16,152 nt of DNA, taken from NCBI GenBank assembly GCA_018398765.1, contig JAHBMJ010005556.1, forward strand, positions 53,336 to 69,487. The letters are read 5' to 3'. The translations under genes were made by a program, and so were the position numbers. Positions 1 through 7,987 of this stretch are shown here, in pieces (within the stretch, counting starts at the first letter, position 1; the number at the start of each line of letters is the position of its first letter). The notes beneath the pieces are model-generated. The model saw only the letters and a list, made by a program, of their open reading frames with translations, was not told the DNA's origin and ran no database searches. The stretch comes from Chromera velia. Its lineage: Eukaryota; Sar; Chromeraceae.

Positions 1-454
1 TGTATAGAGAACCGTGTAAGTGACTAGACTGATGTCCTTGGCTGGACTATTCTAGTTCATTTCAAATCAAGCTTTTAGTCATATTTTGTCTAGTATTTTA
101 TAATAAAAAAGCTAGAGACAATGTTCAGTACACATGCACGTCGTCCACCTCTAGGTCCACCAGGATTCCACCTATAGTCGTCCACACTATAATATGTGAT
201 ACCATGGGACCCTAGATGCGACTTAAATTTCCATTCTAATAGTTCTTTTCAAAACGTATATTTTTATAAAATGTTTGTATACAAAAATTTAGCTTTCTAC
301 CCTACAATTTAAGTATTATTTAACCCAATCAGTCACGGTGAAGTTTAAATCATCGGGGTTCAAAGCTATGTTTAAGGTCGTGCCGGCGGCATGCATTCAG
401 TGCATGTGCTGCTGAATCGCCGCAACAATGAGCCCATGCATGCAAACATGCCAG
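1..454. other. Non-coding flank, relatively AT-rich
   Basis: I see no convincing ORF, RNA gene or splice structure here. The stretch is visibly AT-richer than the rest of the window. Near its right end a small imperfect hairpin can be drawn: ATTCAG at 395-400 pairs with CTGAAT at 412-417, and GGCG at 385-388 with CGCC at 418-421. One TGCATGCA-type motif lies close by, at about 436. Confidence 0.4.
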
Positions 455-790
455 TTATGCAGCCAAATAATGTAAGACATGCATATGCAAGGAAGCAGAT
501 CGAAACGAGCTATGCGATCTGCGCGTGAGTAAGTCTTGGTGGTTGGCAATGGATTGCCCTCGAATCCCTGCAATTAATGATGTGCGGCTGTGCGTCACAG
601 TATGTGGAGACATCGATGCGCGGCTGGATCCCTGGAGGTGAGGGACAGGCACGTCAGACTGCATCATACTTACTCTCTTTGATAGTGCATACGGTGTGCG
701 AGCGCCTCGATCAGCGGCTTGCTGCATGCTGAGCAGCTGCCACAACTGTCTATATGGTTTGGTTGGTACGCCATTCAGATGGCGACACAA
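455..790 (-). CDS. Weak candidate coding block with a possible 42-nt intron
   Basis: An open frame of about 110 codons on the minus strand begins with a non-ATG codon, so it would be an internal or partial exon. Inside it is a potential mini-intron of 42 nt with a GTAAGT donor and a pyrimidine-rich CTCACCTCCAG acceptor. Its length is a multiple of three and its position is phase 0, so the frame stays open spliced or unspliced. I recognise no domain. Composition is unremarkable (S, R, H, Q), and no neighbouring exon can be joined with confidence. It could equally be a chance ORF. Confidence 0.2.
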   Translation of the reverse strand: MCRHLNGVPTKPYRQLWQLLSMQQAADRGARTPYALSKRVSMMQSDVPVPHLQGSSRASMSPHTVTHSRTSLIAGIRGQSIANHQDLLTRRSHSSFRSASLHMHVLHYLAA

Positions 791-1499
791 ACATAGAAAA
801 ATTTCATGATCGAGGAGTAAGTGAGAGGACTCTCTGACTCACTTGAAGCAAACCGTATCGGCCGATCTCTTTTCGATCGATCTGCCTCAAATCGGACAGT
901 GGATGTAATCAATCCATCTGACAACATGCATCTCTCTCCTCCTTCTTCTTCTATGCATGCCTCGATTCGTCCTAGCTGAATCCTCATTGAGCCTTTTGGT
1001 CCTCTGCTTTTGCTCCAACTTGTCCGACCAAACGTATCTTTTCGTTTCACTGCGCAAAATGGCCTGCCAGCCTGCCTGGTACACCGACTGACTGAATGCG
1101 TTTGTTTGGTTTACGTATGCCGGTCTGTTATTTAGCTCTAAGACTTGCTAACAGCTTGCGTCATCTTGCGTCTCTTTTTTTCTCTCTAATTTCTCTCTCC
1201 GTCTGGTTAGGTCACGCCTCCCTCTACGAGGTGCGAAACAGATAGACGGACAGACAGACAGACAGAAACACAAGCCCTCCTTTACGTGTGCATGCGTGCA
1301 GACCTGTCATCCATTTAAACGTTCATTGCAGTCGATCACATCAAATGACTCGACCTTGCAAGATTCCCTCCCACCACGGCCTGCCTGCCTCGCCAGCCGT
1401 TCGATGCATGGCATCGCATCGAAAATTCTTTCGCAGTGCAGAACAACTGACTGACTCACGCAAAAATTGACCTCAGAACAACATGTGCGAAAAACGGAG
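791..1499. other. Intergenic stretch with CAGA microsatellite
   Basis: No supported gene. Short overlapping minus-strand ORFs between 775 and 1084 begin with non-ATG codons or show no domain, and I regard them as chance. A short imperfect (GACA)n run lies at about 1241-1266. TGCATGC-like motifs occur near 952, 1288 and 1404. Confidence 0.4.
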
Positions 1500-1834
1500 A
1501 GAGAGCTGAGCGAATACAAACAGAAATACAAAGAGAGGAAATAGGAAGGAACAAACAAACAGGCAATGAGAGAAAGAAAACAAGCAAGCAAGCAACCAAG
1601 CAAGCAAGAAAGAAAGAAAAGAAAGAAAGCAAGCAAGCAAGAAAGAAGGAAACCGAGCAAGAAAGAAAGAAACACATAAAGCCAATAAGCTTCTGATCGC
1701 ATGCTACAGCTTCTTCAGGCCGGAACGTTAAATAGATCCCCTCTGCATTCCCCCCCCCTTGATAAGACAGATAAGATTCCATAAAGCAAGACCACAACGA
1801 AAGCACCACCAACAAAAAAGAAAGGAAGAAAGAG

Positions 1835-1868
<34 letters not shown>

Positions 1869-1890
1869 CAAGTTAGCAAGAAAGACAGAA
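1500..1890. repeat. Purine-rich GAAA/AAGC microsatellite tracts
   Basis: Two A/G-rich tracts occupy about 1500-1685 and about 1803-1890. They are built mainly of GAAA and AAGC units, with a nearly pure (GAAA)n core at about 1838-1868. Read on the minus strand they give long apparent ORFs made of F, L, S and C, which are composition artefacts. Such homopurine/homopyrimidine tracts are prone to slippage and can form triplex DNA. Confidence 0.8.
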
Positions 1891-2026
1891 CAAAGAAGGT
1901 TAGCCGAGATTTCCCCCAGACCCCCCCAGGGTCAAATCTACAGCTGCTCCTTTTCATCTGTCACACGACTGTTTTGTTTGTCATTCATCAATCCATCAAC
2001 CAACTGATCATTGTTTTCATCACCCC

Positions 2027-2107
2027 CAGTGCCCCCCCCCCTCCCCTTTGTTATAGGCAAAAGCCCCCCCCCCTCACTCCCTCCTAGCACTCCCTCCCTC
2101 CCGACAG
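2027..2107. repeat. Poly-C homopyrimidine tracts
   Basis: Two runs of nine or more C residues (about 2033-2042 and about 2065-2074) lie in a strongly pyrimidine-biased stretch containing CTCCC units. A further run of nine G lies at about 2184-2192. The apparent glycine-rich minus-strand ORF across this region is an artefact of the C runs. Confidence 0.7.
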
Positions 2108-2249
2108 ACAAATAAGGAAAATCATGATCGGAGAGGAAAATCGAAATGCGCACTCACTCGCTTAGCTTCCAGGCTCGTAGCACGGGGGGGGGGCCGTGCC
2201 GCGTGGTAGACCATTAAATAACATACTAGATAACAGCTACCCTCTCCCG

Positions 2250-2290
2250 TGCGCGGTCAGTCAGTCAGTGTCTGTCTGTCTGTCGATTTC
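2250..2290. repeat. TCAG/TCTG tetranucleotide microsatellite
   Basis: Short runs of TCAG and then TCTG repeats are directly readable. The same CAGA/TCTG family recurs at about 1241-1266 and about 5591-5612, so it is a common simple sequence in this genome. Confidence 0.7.
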
Positions 2291-2479
2291 TTCTTCATTG
2301 TTTCTCCTTCCCGTGCTCCAAGACTACTAGTTAATCGGGATGGAGTTTTCCCCTCCCCACGTTCCCCGCCCCCTAATTCCCTGTTGTGGTCGAATAGAAA
2401 GCGGTGGGTAGGTAAGTGAGATGAATGCGAAGGCCATACAAACCCAAAGAAAGTGGTGTCTCCTCAAGTATCTCTCTCA

Positions 2480-2724
2480 TCCCTCACCTTCTTATTCCTT
2501 TCTTTTCTTCTTTTTCTCTCCGTCGTTGTTTCCTTCCTTCTTCCCTTCCTTCCTTCCTCTTTTTCTTTTTGCTTTCTGTTTGATGCTCATCGCGTGTACA
2601 GAAAGGATATGGCGGTTTTCTTGTATATCTATCTGCCTTTCTGCTTTTCTATCTATTAGTTTATCGATCCATTTTTTTTTTTTTTTGTCTGTCATTCTGT
2701 CTCTCAAAAAAATTCTGAACAAAT
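2480..2724. other. 3' flank of the minus-strand RRM gene: pyrimidine tracts
   Basis: This lies directly downstream of the minus-strand gene's stop codon. It holds a TTCC/TTTC-rich stretch (about 2480-2580) and a run of about 16 T (about 2671-2686), which reads as poly-A on the gene's sense strand. The likely 3' UTR should lie here. I see no clear AATAAA signal close to the stop. Confidence 0.4.
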
Positions 2725-3352
2725 CTACTGCGACTGCTGCTGCTGCTGCTGTTCGTCAGACGGGGGTGATTCAGGTGGAAGTAGGGGGGGCGGCTGATCC
2801 CCCGTCTGGGAGTGCGAGAGAGAAACAGCACCAGTGACGGCAGCTGCCTCGGCCTCCCCTCCCGTCTGCTGCTGCCTGACAGCCGACGAGACAGAGGCGT
2901 TATGAGGCTGAGGAAGAAGATGAGAATCGATCCCTTCCCCCTCAAGCCCTCCTGGACCATCCCTGTCTTGATCACTGATTTGCCCCGACTGCCCGGGCCC
3001 CTTCTGGCACACCATCTGCACCAGCTCAATCGCCTCCTCGGGGGATATGGCGGCGAGCATATCTGCCATCTCGGCCTTCCGGGGATCGACCTGGATCGTT
3101 CTGGCCTTGGGGGGTTTCGTCGGGTTGTATCTGGCGTCGGTCGGGTCCATCGACATCACCTTCCCGCGGAGGCCCCGCATCACTTGTAGTGTGTCCCTGG
3201 GAGAGGCAGTCGCAAGGTGGGCAAAGTTCCTCGACCGTCCGTTCGCGTGGCAGATCAGACGGCAGTCGAGGATCCTTCCGTGAGGAGCCGCCAGTCCCAG
3301 AACGTCACGCTCCATTGCCCACTCAGGCAGCACGCATACGAACAGGTTCGAA
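2725..3352 (-). CDS. Exon d: divergent RRM domain and polyQ C-terminus
   Basis: The exon starts after a TTTGCAG acceptor (CAG at 3355-3353) and joins exon c in phase 2, making an Arg codon across the junction. It reads SNLFVCVLP, an RNP2-like beta strand, then an alpha helix ending PHG, a beta2 strand LDCRLI, and GRSRNFAHLAT as RNP1. Helix PRDTLQVMRGL and a final strand around ARTIQVDP follow. The RRM order is complete. The RNP1 aromatic at position 5 is His and the RNP2 Asn is Val, so RNA contacts may be altered. A helical motif, SPEEAIELVQMV, follows; it is weakly reminiscent of the hinge after CstF-64-type RRMs. The tail is rich in Q, P and S and ends in a CAG-encoded Q6 run, SQ and TAG. 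The first 100 residues match the plus-strand copy at 95 positions. Confidence 0.8.
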
Positions 3353-6196
3353 CTGCAAACAACAAAACAACACCACGCATGGGGGCAGAGGGAGAAAAAA
3401 GAAATAAGGAAGCAAGAAATGAAAAACCACCGCATGCAGGGAGAGCGCAAGAGAAGGAAAGCAGGGAATGACAAGACACGAACAGAGGGAGAGAAGACAG
3501 CGTATGCAGAAAGAGAGGAAAGATACTCTTGAAATTCCTTGAGAGGGCAAACGAGAAAAAGGATTAAGGCAAACCTTGATGCTTGTTGCCATGCCATGAA
3601 AGGCTAGGAAAGCAGCGAAGTGAGGAAGGGGCAAAAAAAGAAAAAGTGAAAGCACAGACCGCAAAGAAGGAGGAGAGGAAGCTTTCTATCAAGAATATGG
3701 CTGCTGTGGTTGGTGCGGCTCTTTCGCCTCTCTCTGGTTGTTGTAAGGGTATGTGTGTGTGGTGATAGGTGAGTGTATGTATTCGAAAAGTAGGGTGGGC
3801 GGGCAAGAGGGCAGACAGACAGAAAGCTACGAAAAGCGAAGACGTAGAAAGAGGAGAAATCTCCCAGAAGCAAAGAAAACGAAGCAAAATAAATAAACAA
3901 ACCCACTAAATGACTCACTAACTCACCGTGACGGTCCCCTTACGAAACCAGATTTCGGGTCTCCAACGGGATCCACTCCTTGCCCCTGTATCGCCTGGGG
4001 AGACTGTTCAAGCGGAGGCTGAGGAGGAGGGCGTGGTTGGGACCCCGACTCCGACTCCCTTTCCACAGGGGGGGGAATCTGCTGCGCGCCCCGCATCTCC
4101 CTGATGCCTCCCCTGATGATTGTCTCACTCGGATGACCCCCCAACCCCCTGAGCCCCTCCGCCTCAGGCTGAGAAGACGTCAGCGGATGGGGATGCAGGA
4201 CCGGACGGGGAGGAGGACGTGAGTGCAGATTATGCGGAGTAATCGGGTTGGGGTTGGGGTTGGGCTGGTGTGGGCCCCCACCTGCGCTCCCCGCGCCGGG
4301 AGAATGCCGGAGGTCGGCCACTGAAGTCGCACAGCCGTCGTAGCCCCCCATCATTGTCGTTGTTGTTGCATGGGTGAGGGGAAGGGGGTAAGGGGGGTAG
4401 CCAGTGCTTAAGGCTCCCCCCCGATTCCCCCCCCATGGCTGCTGCGGCTGCTGCGGCGCACCCGCAGGTGTTAGAGGACCCGCTTCGAATCTCGGAGGCG
4501 CATACAAATGCAAATGCGAATGCGAATGGGGTGCGACACCACCAGAGGGGTAGGGAGGAAAGGGGGTGACGGGGGAGGGGAAATTCTGGTTGAGATGGCT
4601 GCTCGAGCCAGGTCCAGCAACAGCAGGCCCCCCAAACCCCCCTCCCACCCCTCCTGCTGCTGCCGCTGTTGGCGGGCCACTCCACCGCGGATCCGGCATT
4701 CCTCCTCCTCCGGCGAAATAATCTGGCGGTAGATGGGATTGCTCAACGAAAAGGGGCGGAGAGAATCCGTGTGCGCCGCTGTTCTGCTGCATTTGCATCT
4801 GCATCTGCTGCATTTGCTCCTGTGGCACGACCAGTGGATCCTGCGACACGCCTTGTGGGTAGGGGAAGGCAGCGGCGATATGTGGCTGGACGTGGGGGGG
4901 CTCTGGCTGTGCCGTCACAGGAACGGCGGCGTGAATGGGGGAGGAGGAGGAAGGGGGCTGGGCCGACACATTCTCTGAAAACTGTTGGTGGGAGAAATAC
5001 TGCGAGCTGGAGGGATGCTGCAGGTGCTGCTGAGCAGCTGGCCCTGTTGTGTCTCCCGACATCATCGTGGGGGCCTGGGGAGCGAACGGGGCAGGAATTG
5101 TTTGTCTCTGCTGTAAGGGTCCCGTCGGTATTTGCATTTGGGGGGCGTCTGTCCTTTGCCCCCCCGGTGCCCCGATGCTGGCCGGGACTGTTGCTGTCGT
5201 TGGGAAGGGCCCCGGTCCGGGTTGGGACATCGGCATCGGGACAGAGGAAAGTGCGGAGCCGCTTAAATGCTGCTGTGCATTGTTCTGCATTTAAGTTGAG
5301 CGCACAGCAAAAAAAGCAAACGTTGTTCTGCATGTAAGTTGAGCACACAGCAAAAAAAGCGTTGTTCTGCATGCAAGTTGAGCACACAGCAAAAAAAACA
5401 AACGCCTGTCCACGCTTGAGAAACCTGTAGATCTGCTGAAAGACGAGAGAATGACCAGGCGAGAGATTGTGTACGCCTAATCTCTGTTCTTCCCTTTCCT
5501 TCTTTCTCTAGAGACAACCCATCATCTGCCTTCTCTCACAGCTAGATGACCAGGTAGAGAGACAGCCAGCCAAGACAGATAGACACAGAGAGGACAGACA
5601 GACAGACAGACAGTAAGGGGGAAGCATCCACCCGCCTCAGCTCTCGACTATACCCGCGATTGAGTGGTGCTGCCAGCACCACATCACATACGGCTTTGTT
5701 GACGATGAAAGACAGAGAAGTGGAAGGAAGAGATGAGACGCAAGACCTACCACGGCACTGCGGATTTTCTCCTTCAACTGCGGGCATTCCCGAAAGATTC
5801 CAGCAATGTTTTTCAGCGGCTGAATCAGCCTGATGGCAGCCTGCATGCGACCAGATCATGTTAATTGACATTGAATTCAGCCGTCTTCTAACAAGAGCTT
5901 TCCAGTCAAGCGTGGAAACCCATCAGAAGTGCAAAGGAACAAGAGGTACCTGACGAGACAAAAAAGACAAAAAGAGCTGTCTGACTCACTTTCGGCACAC
6001 TCTTGCGGCACAAGGGGTAGTGCCACGTCAGCAGTTGGGTGGTTGCGTCAGTACAGCGCTCAATGCACGACTGGCACAAGACGCAATGACACGGAGAAAG
6101 TAATGCCGCATCGAAGTCTTTTCCACAGCAGCGCGCTTTGAGTGACTCTTCAAACGAGAGCCACTTCCCTATATAGAAGACCCTTGTCCTCCTCCG
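2725..6196 (-). CDS. Proposed four-exon gene: RING-like / disordered Q-P-rich / RRM protein
   Basis: Gene model assembled from phase-compatible splice sites. Exon a is 6196-5990 (69 codons), exon b 5840-5751 (30 codons), exon c 5284-3927 (452 codons plus 2 nt) and exon d 3352-2725, ending in TAG. The sum is 2283 nt, an exact multiple of three: 760 residues plus stop. Donors are GTGAGT, GTAGGT and GTGAGT; acceptors end CTAG, GCAG, GCAG and GCAG. Domain order is a degenerate RING-like motif (about residues 20-66), a short helical segment, a disordered region of about 450 residues, an RRM (about 553-650) and a low-complexity tail ending in polyQ. The true 5' end is not found; possible upstream exons lie at 6833-7374. 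RRM-plus-RING proteins are often RNA-directed E3 ligases, but the zinc ligands here are incomplete, so that role is inference. Exons c and d are secure; a and b are plausible. Confidence 0.55.
3353..3926 (-). other. Intron between disordered exon and RRM exon (minus gene)
   Basis: A 574-nt intron with donor GTGAGT (3926-3921) and acceptor TTTGCAG (ending 3353). It is strongly T/C-rich on the sense strand. That composition explains several long F/L/S-rich ORFs between 3323 and 3918, which are not genes. Its last 30 or so bases, including GTTTTGTTGTTTGCAG, are nearly identical to the end of the plus-copy intron; the rest shows no evident similarity. Confidence 0.8.
3927..5284 (-). CDS. Exon c: long Q/P/G/H-rich disordered region
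   Basis: A 1358-nt exon, open throughout, rich in Gln, Pro, Gly, Ser and His, with no recognisable fold. Visible tracts are Q/M-rich (about 4785-4815), glycine runs, HSHSHLHL and PNPNPNP. Composition is typical of intrinsically disordered, possibly condensate-forming segments of RNA-binding proteins. The exon could start with ATG at 5290-5288 in the same frame, but I prefer the acceptor at AAC 5284. There it joins exon b in phase 0, behind a T-rich tract and CTCAAC branch-like sequence. The 3' end is set by GTGAGT, because the frame otherwise hits TGA inside the donor. About 1.1 kb of this exon is duplicated in inverted orientation at about 7639-8788. The exon belongs to the same protein as the RRM exon; alone it would have no assignable role. 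Confidence 0.75.
5280..5404 (-). repeat. Triplicated 3' splice-site module upstream of exon c
   Basis: Three direct units of 43, 39 and 43 nt (5280-5322, 5323-5361, 5362-5404). On the minus strand each contains a T-run, then CTCAAC (branch-point-like), then an ATGCAG acceptor followed by AACAA. Possible exon starts are 5284, 5327 and 5366. Only 5284 keeps the phase needed to join exon b to exon c in the RRM frame. The other two add 43 or 82 nt and enter a different open frame running to about 4743. The repeats are seen directly; alternative splicing is inference. The units could also simply be an untranslated tandem repeat, if translation starts at ATG 5290. Confidence 0.75.
5285..5750 (-). 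other. Proposed intron between exons b and c
   Basis: Sense-strand donor GTAGGT at 5750-5745; acceptor set by the triplicated module. It is phase 0 on both sides. It contains a (GACA)n microsatellite at about 5591-5612, T/C-rich stretches on the sense strand and no long conserved ORF. A short open stretch near 5550-5720 in another frame is not needed by the model. Confidence 0.45.
5751..5840 (-). CDS. Exon b: 30-residue amphipathic helical segment
   Basis: Exactly 30 codons lie between a GCATGCAG acceptor (AG at 5842-5841) and a GTAGGT donor (5750-5745), phase 0 at both ends. The peptide begins AAIRLIQPLKNI and ends EKIRSAV, with regularly spaced hydrophobic residues suggesting a helix. A TTAAC sequence upstream could be the branch site. 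It fits between exon a (…RKSVPK) and exon c. I recognise no family. It is short, so the call rests on the paired splice sites and phase agreement. Confidence 0.45.
5990..6196 (-). CDS. Exon a: degenerate RING-like zinc motif
   Basis: A 69-codon open exon behind a pyrimidine-rich acceptor (CCTTCCTCCCTAG, AG at 6198-6197) and ending at GTGAGT (5989-5984). The peptide contains CCGKDFDAALLSPCHC, then VLCQSCIERC and, after a spacer, HYPLCRKSV. Order and spacing resemble a C3HC4 RING: C, twelve residues, C-H, then C-x2-C, then a PLCR signature. Several ligands are off: the first Cys of the first pair is Ala in register, the His lacks its usual spacer residue, and the Cys before PLC is Tyr. It could be a decayed RING, an exon whose first ligands lie upstream, or a related treble-clef. 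An alternative 40-nt intron (5989-5950, acceptor GTCTCGTCAG) would end the protein eight residues later. Confidence 0.5.
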
Positions 6197-6832
6197 CTAG
6201 GGAGGAAGGACGATCGGAAATTGGAGGAGGTCTTTCCATGGAGCGGCTAAACTGATTTTCTCTTCATCTCGCTACACAAACTTTCGGGTCTATCAAACTG
6301 CTACGGGGATTGGAAGCATTAAGCAAGAGAGAAACAGGAAACACGGTGACTAGAAATGTTGCTTGTTCAAGAACCTCTACTGTTGCCTGCCGCATGTGTG
6401 TACGTGCATGTGATCAACGCTGGACCTTGACACACGCGAAACCTACAATAGAATTGCTTCAAACGCGAAGTCTTGGCAGAGCAATGAGGAACAATGCGTG
6501 GAGTGTATGTATGAGGAGCATGCCCACAAACGCAATTGAAGGAAGTCAAGTCTGACACTGTGACCATGAAAACATCCATCACTCCCTGCAGTCAAGCACA
6601 TGCAAAATGGATCAAAATGGCGCATGCATGAAGCGGCGAAGTAGCACGAAATTTCTCAAGCTCATACGCGCACTTCTGACGCACGCAAAAAAAGCGTGCA
6701 TGCATGCGCGCGCGCGCCGTCTCATATATATGTCTCTCATCGTCTCTCTGAATTTCTCTCTCTCTTTCTGGAATATTTGCGCCCAGTCATAAAGCAGGAA
6801 AAGTCTTTACGTACGATTCGAGTTGATTAGAG
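6197..6832. other. Spacer between gene copies, left half
   Basis: No secure gene. On the minus strand, a block at about 6443-6590 behind CTTGACTGCAG and before a GTAGGT donor could be another small exon of the RING-like gene, but no domain supports it. TGCATGC motifs occur at about 6623 and 6698. The alternating purine-pyrimidine tract is described separately. Confidence 0.35.
6694..6733. repeat. Alternating purine-pyrimidine tract (Z-DNA-prone)
   Basis: A GTGCATGCATGC stretch runs directly into (CG)n and is followed shortly by ATATATATG. More than 20 consecutive bases alternate purine and pyrimidine, the sequence type known to adopt left-handed Z-DNA under negative supercoiling. It lies between two divergent gene copies. 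Confidence 0.5.
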
Positions 6833-7183
6833 TCAGCCATGCAGTAGTGCTGACCGTTGAAACAGGTCACGAGAGTAGTGCGTAGAGTTGCTTGGACTGC
6901 CTGCATATACGCGGATTGTGTCTGAGAGCGTGCTAGCAGAAGTTATATTTGGCGTGACGGAATGAACACAGTCACAGTCTCTGACCGCAAGGTCTCCAGG
7001 CTCGCGAGCGATGATGGATGAGGACGAAAAGGGTCTGGTGGGGAAACGGCTCTCCATCGAGCAGTCTCTCAAAGAGCGTGGATGCGTGAAAGGAACCATG
7101 TCTCGCGTCATGTCGTCGAGTGCCAGTTTTTCCTCATCCGGCGCAGAAAAGCCCCCGCCATATACCCAAGAGTCCAAGAGTCT
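6833..7183 (-). CDS. Candidate upstream exon of the minus-strand gene
   Basis: The open frame follows CTGACTGACGTTTAGCAG, a good branch-site-plus-acceptor sequence, and includes LDSWVYGGGFSAPDEEKLAL and further acidic/Ser-rich sequence. It has no ATG at its beginning, so it would be internal. A phase-0 donor candidate, GCG|GTCAGA, lies at about 6990 and would match exon a, which starts in phase 0. The donor is weak and the residues match no family I know. It could also be a chance ORF. Confidence 0.3.
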   Translation of the reverse strand, partial: RLLDSWVYGGGFSAPDEEKLALDDMTRDMVPFTHPRSLRDCSMESRFPTRPFSSSSIIAREPGDLAVRDCDCVHSVTPNITSASTLSDTIRVYAGSPSNSTHYSRDLFQRSALLHG

Positions 7184-7281
7184 GCTAAACGTCAGTCAGT
7201 CGGCTCCACCTTTTGCCATGTTCCGTTCTTCAGTCTCTGTCAGTGAATTTTGGCCTTTTTTGCATCCCTCATAGTTGTGTG

Positions 7282-7374
7282 TTAGGTCAGGTGCGCAGAT
7301 GATAGCGTCTCCGTCTCCCCTTTGATTTTGGGTCCTGCCGGAATTTGTCTTCGGCGTGCGTCTAGATCTGCCAT
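7282..7374 (-). CDS. Small ORF, possible N-terminus of minus gene
   Basis: An ATG-started 30-codon ORF beginning MADLDARRRQIPAGPKIKG and ending TAA. The initial residues look like a natural protein N-terminus. The ORF contains no GT dinucleotide, so it cannot donate to a downstream exon without a non-canonical site or a frameshift. It lies 168 bp from the plus-copy ATG, so the interval 7375-7541 could be a shared divergent promoter; nothing in it beyond pyrimidine-rich sequence supports that directly. Confidence 0.2.
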   Translation of the reverse strand: MADLDARRRQIPAGPKIKGETETLSSAHLT

Positions 7375-7946
7375 AATCTTACACGCGACCTCCCTTTCTC
7401 TCTGCTTTCCCGCTTTCGCTCGTCTGCGGGTCTGCCTGGCAGTCGTAGAGTCTGTCCGTCGTGCTGTTTTGAAGTGTCCGCTGCAACAATGTACATGCAC
7501 AAATACTCCAATGTCAAAAGGTGTGGGTTTACTGATCTATAATGCAGGGCAACCCACACAAGCAACCGAAAGCTTTCCCCATTCAGACCTCATCCATGCC
7601 AGAAAAGGCAACCGGGACTTGCGCAGGGACGTTTGCCGGGCAGCACCTGCAGCATCGCTCCAGCCCGCAGTATTTCCCCCACCAACAGTTTCCAGAGAAT
7701 GTGTCGGCCCAGCCCTCTTCCTCCTCCTCCCCCATTCACGCTGCCGTTTCTGTGACGGCACAGCGAGAGCCCTCCCACGTCCAGCCACACATCGCCGCTG
7801 CATTCCCCTACCCACAAGGCGTGTCGCAGGATCCACTGGTCGTGCCACAAGAGCAAATGCAGATGTAAATGCAGCAGAACAGCGGCGCACACGGATTCTC
7901 TCCGCCCCTTTTCGTTGAGCAATCCCATCTACCGCCAGATTATTTC

Positions 7947-7987
7947 GCCGGAGGAGGAGGAGGAGGAGGAGGAGGAGGAGGAGGAAT
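7947..7987 (+). repeat. GGA trinucleotide expansion within the duplicated exon
   Basis: A run of GGA codons encodes about 12 glycines here, against four in the minus copy at the same point (about 4705-4716). Flanking residues (PDYFA before, MPDPRW after) are the same in both. The length change is in frame. Confidence 0.85.

Noticed and set aside
385-421. Hairpin as possible structured RNA
   Set aside because: The stem is broken by a six-base bulge, and no conserved RNA features or terminator context are seen.
1307-1957. Minus-strand membrane-like ORFs rich in F, L, S and C
   Set aside because: They are translations of GAAA/AAGC microsatellites and appear in several frames at once; hydrophobicity comes from the simple repeat.
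4245-4262. TTGGGG telomere-like repeats (also about 8425-8443 in complement)
   Set aside because: They are the codons of a PNPNPNP tract in the disordered exon, present identically in both copies; only three units, inside coding sequence.
4669-5337. 222-codon plus ORF antisense to the disordered exon
   Set aside because: Antisense shadow of a GC-rich, stop-poor coding exon; no domain and no conserved splice structure.
4743-5387. Alternative 214-codon minus frame over the disordered exon
   Set aside because: It overlaps the conserved frame that continues into the RRM. It can be reached only from the two upstream acceptors, and the other frame is the one conserved, apart from two stops, in the plus copy.
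7322-7918. 198-codon plus ORF upstream of and into the plus copy
   Set aside because: Out of frame with the duplicated protein; its latter part is the shifted reading of the conserved exon.
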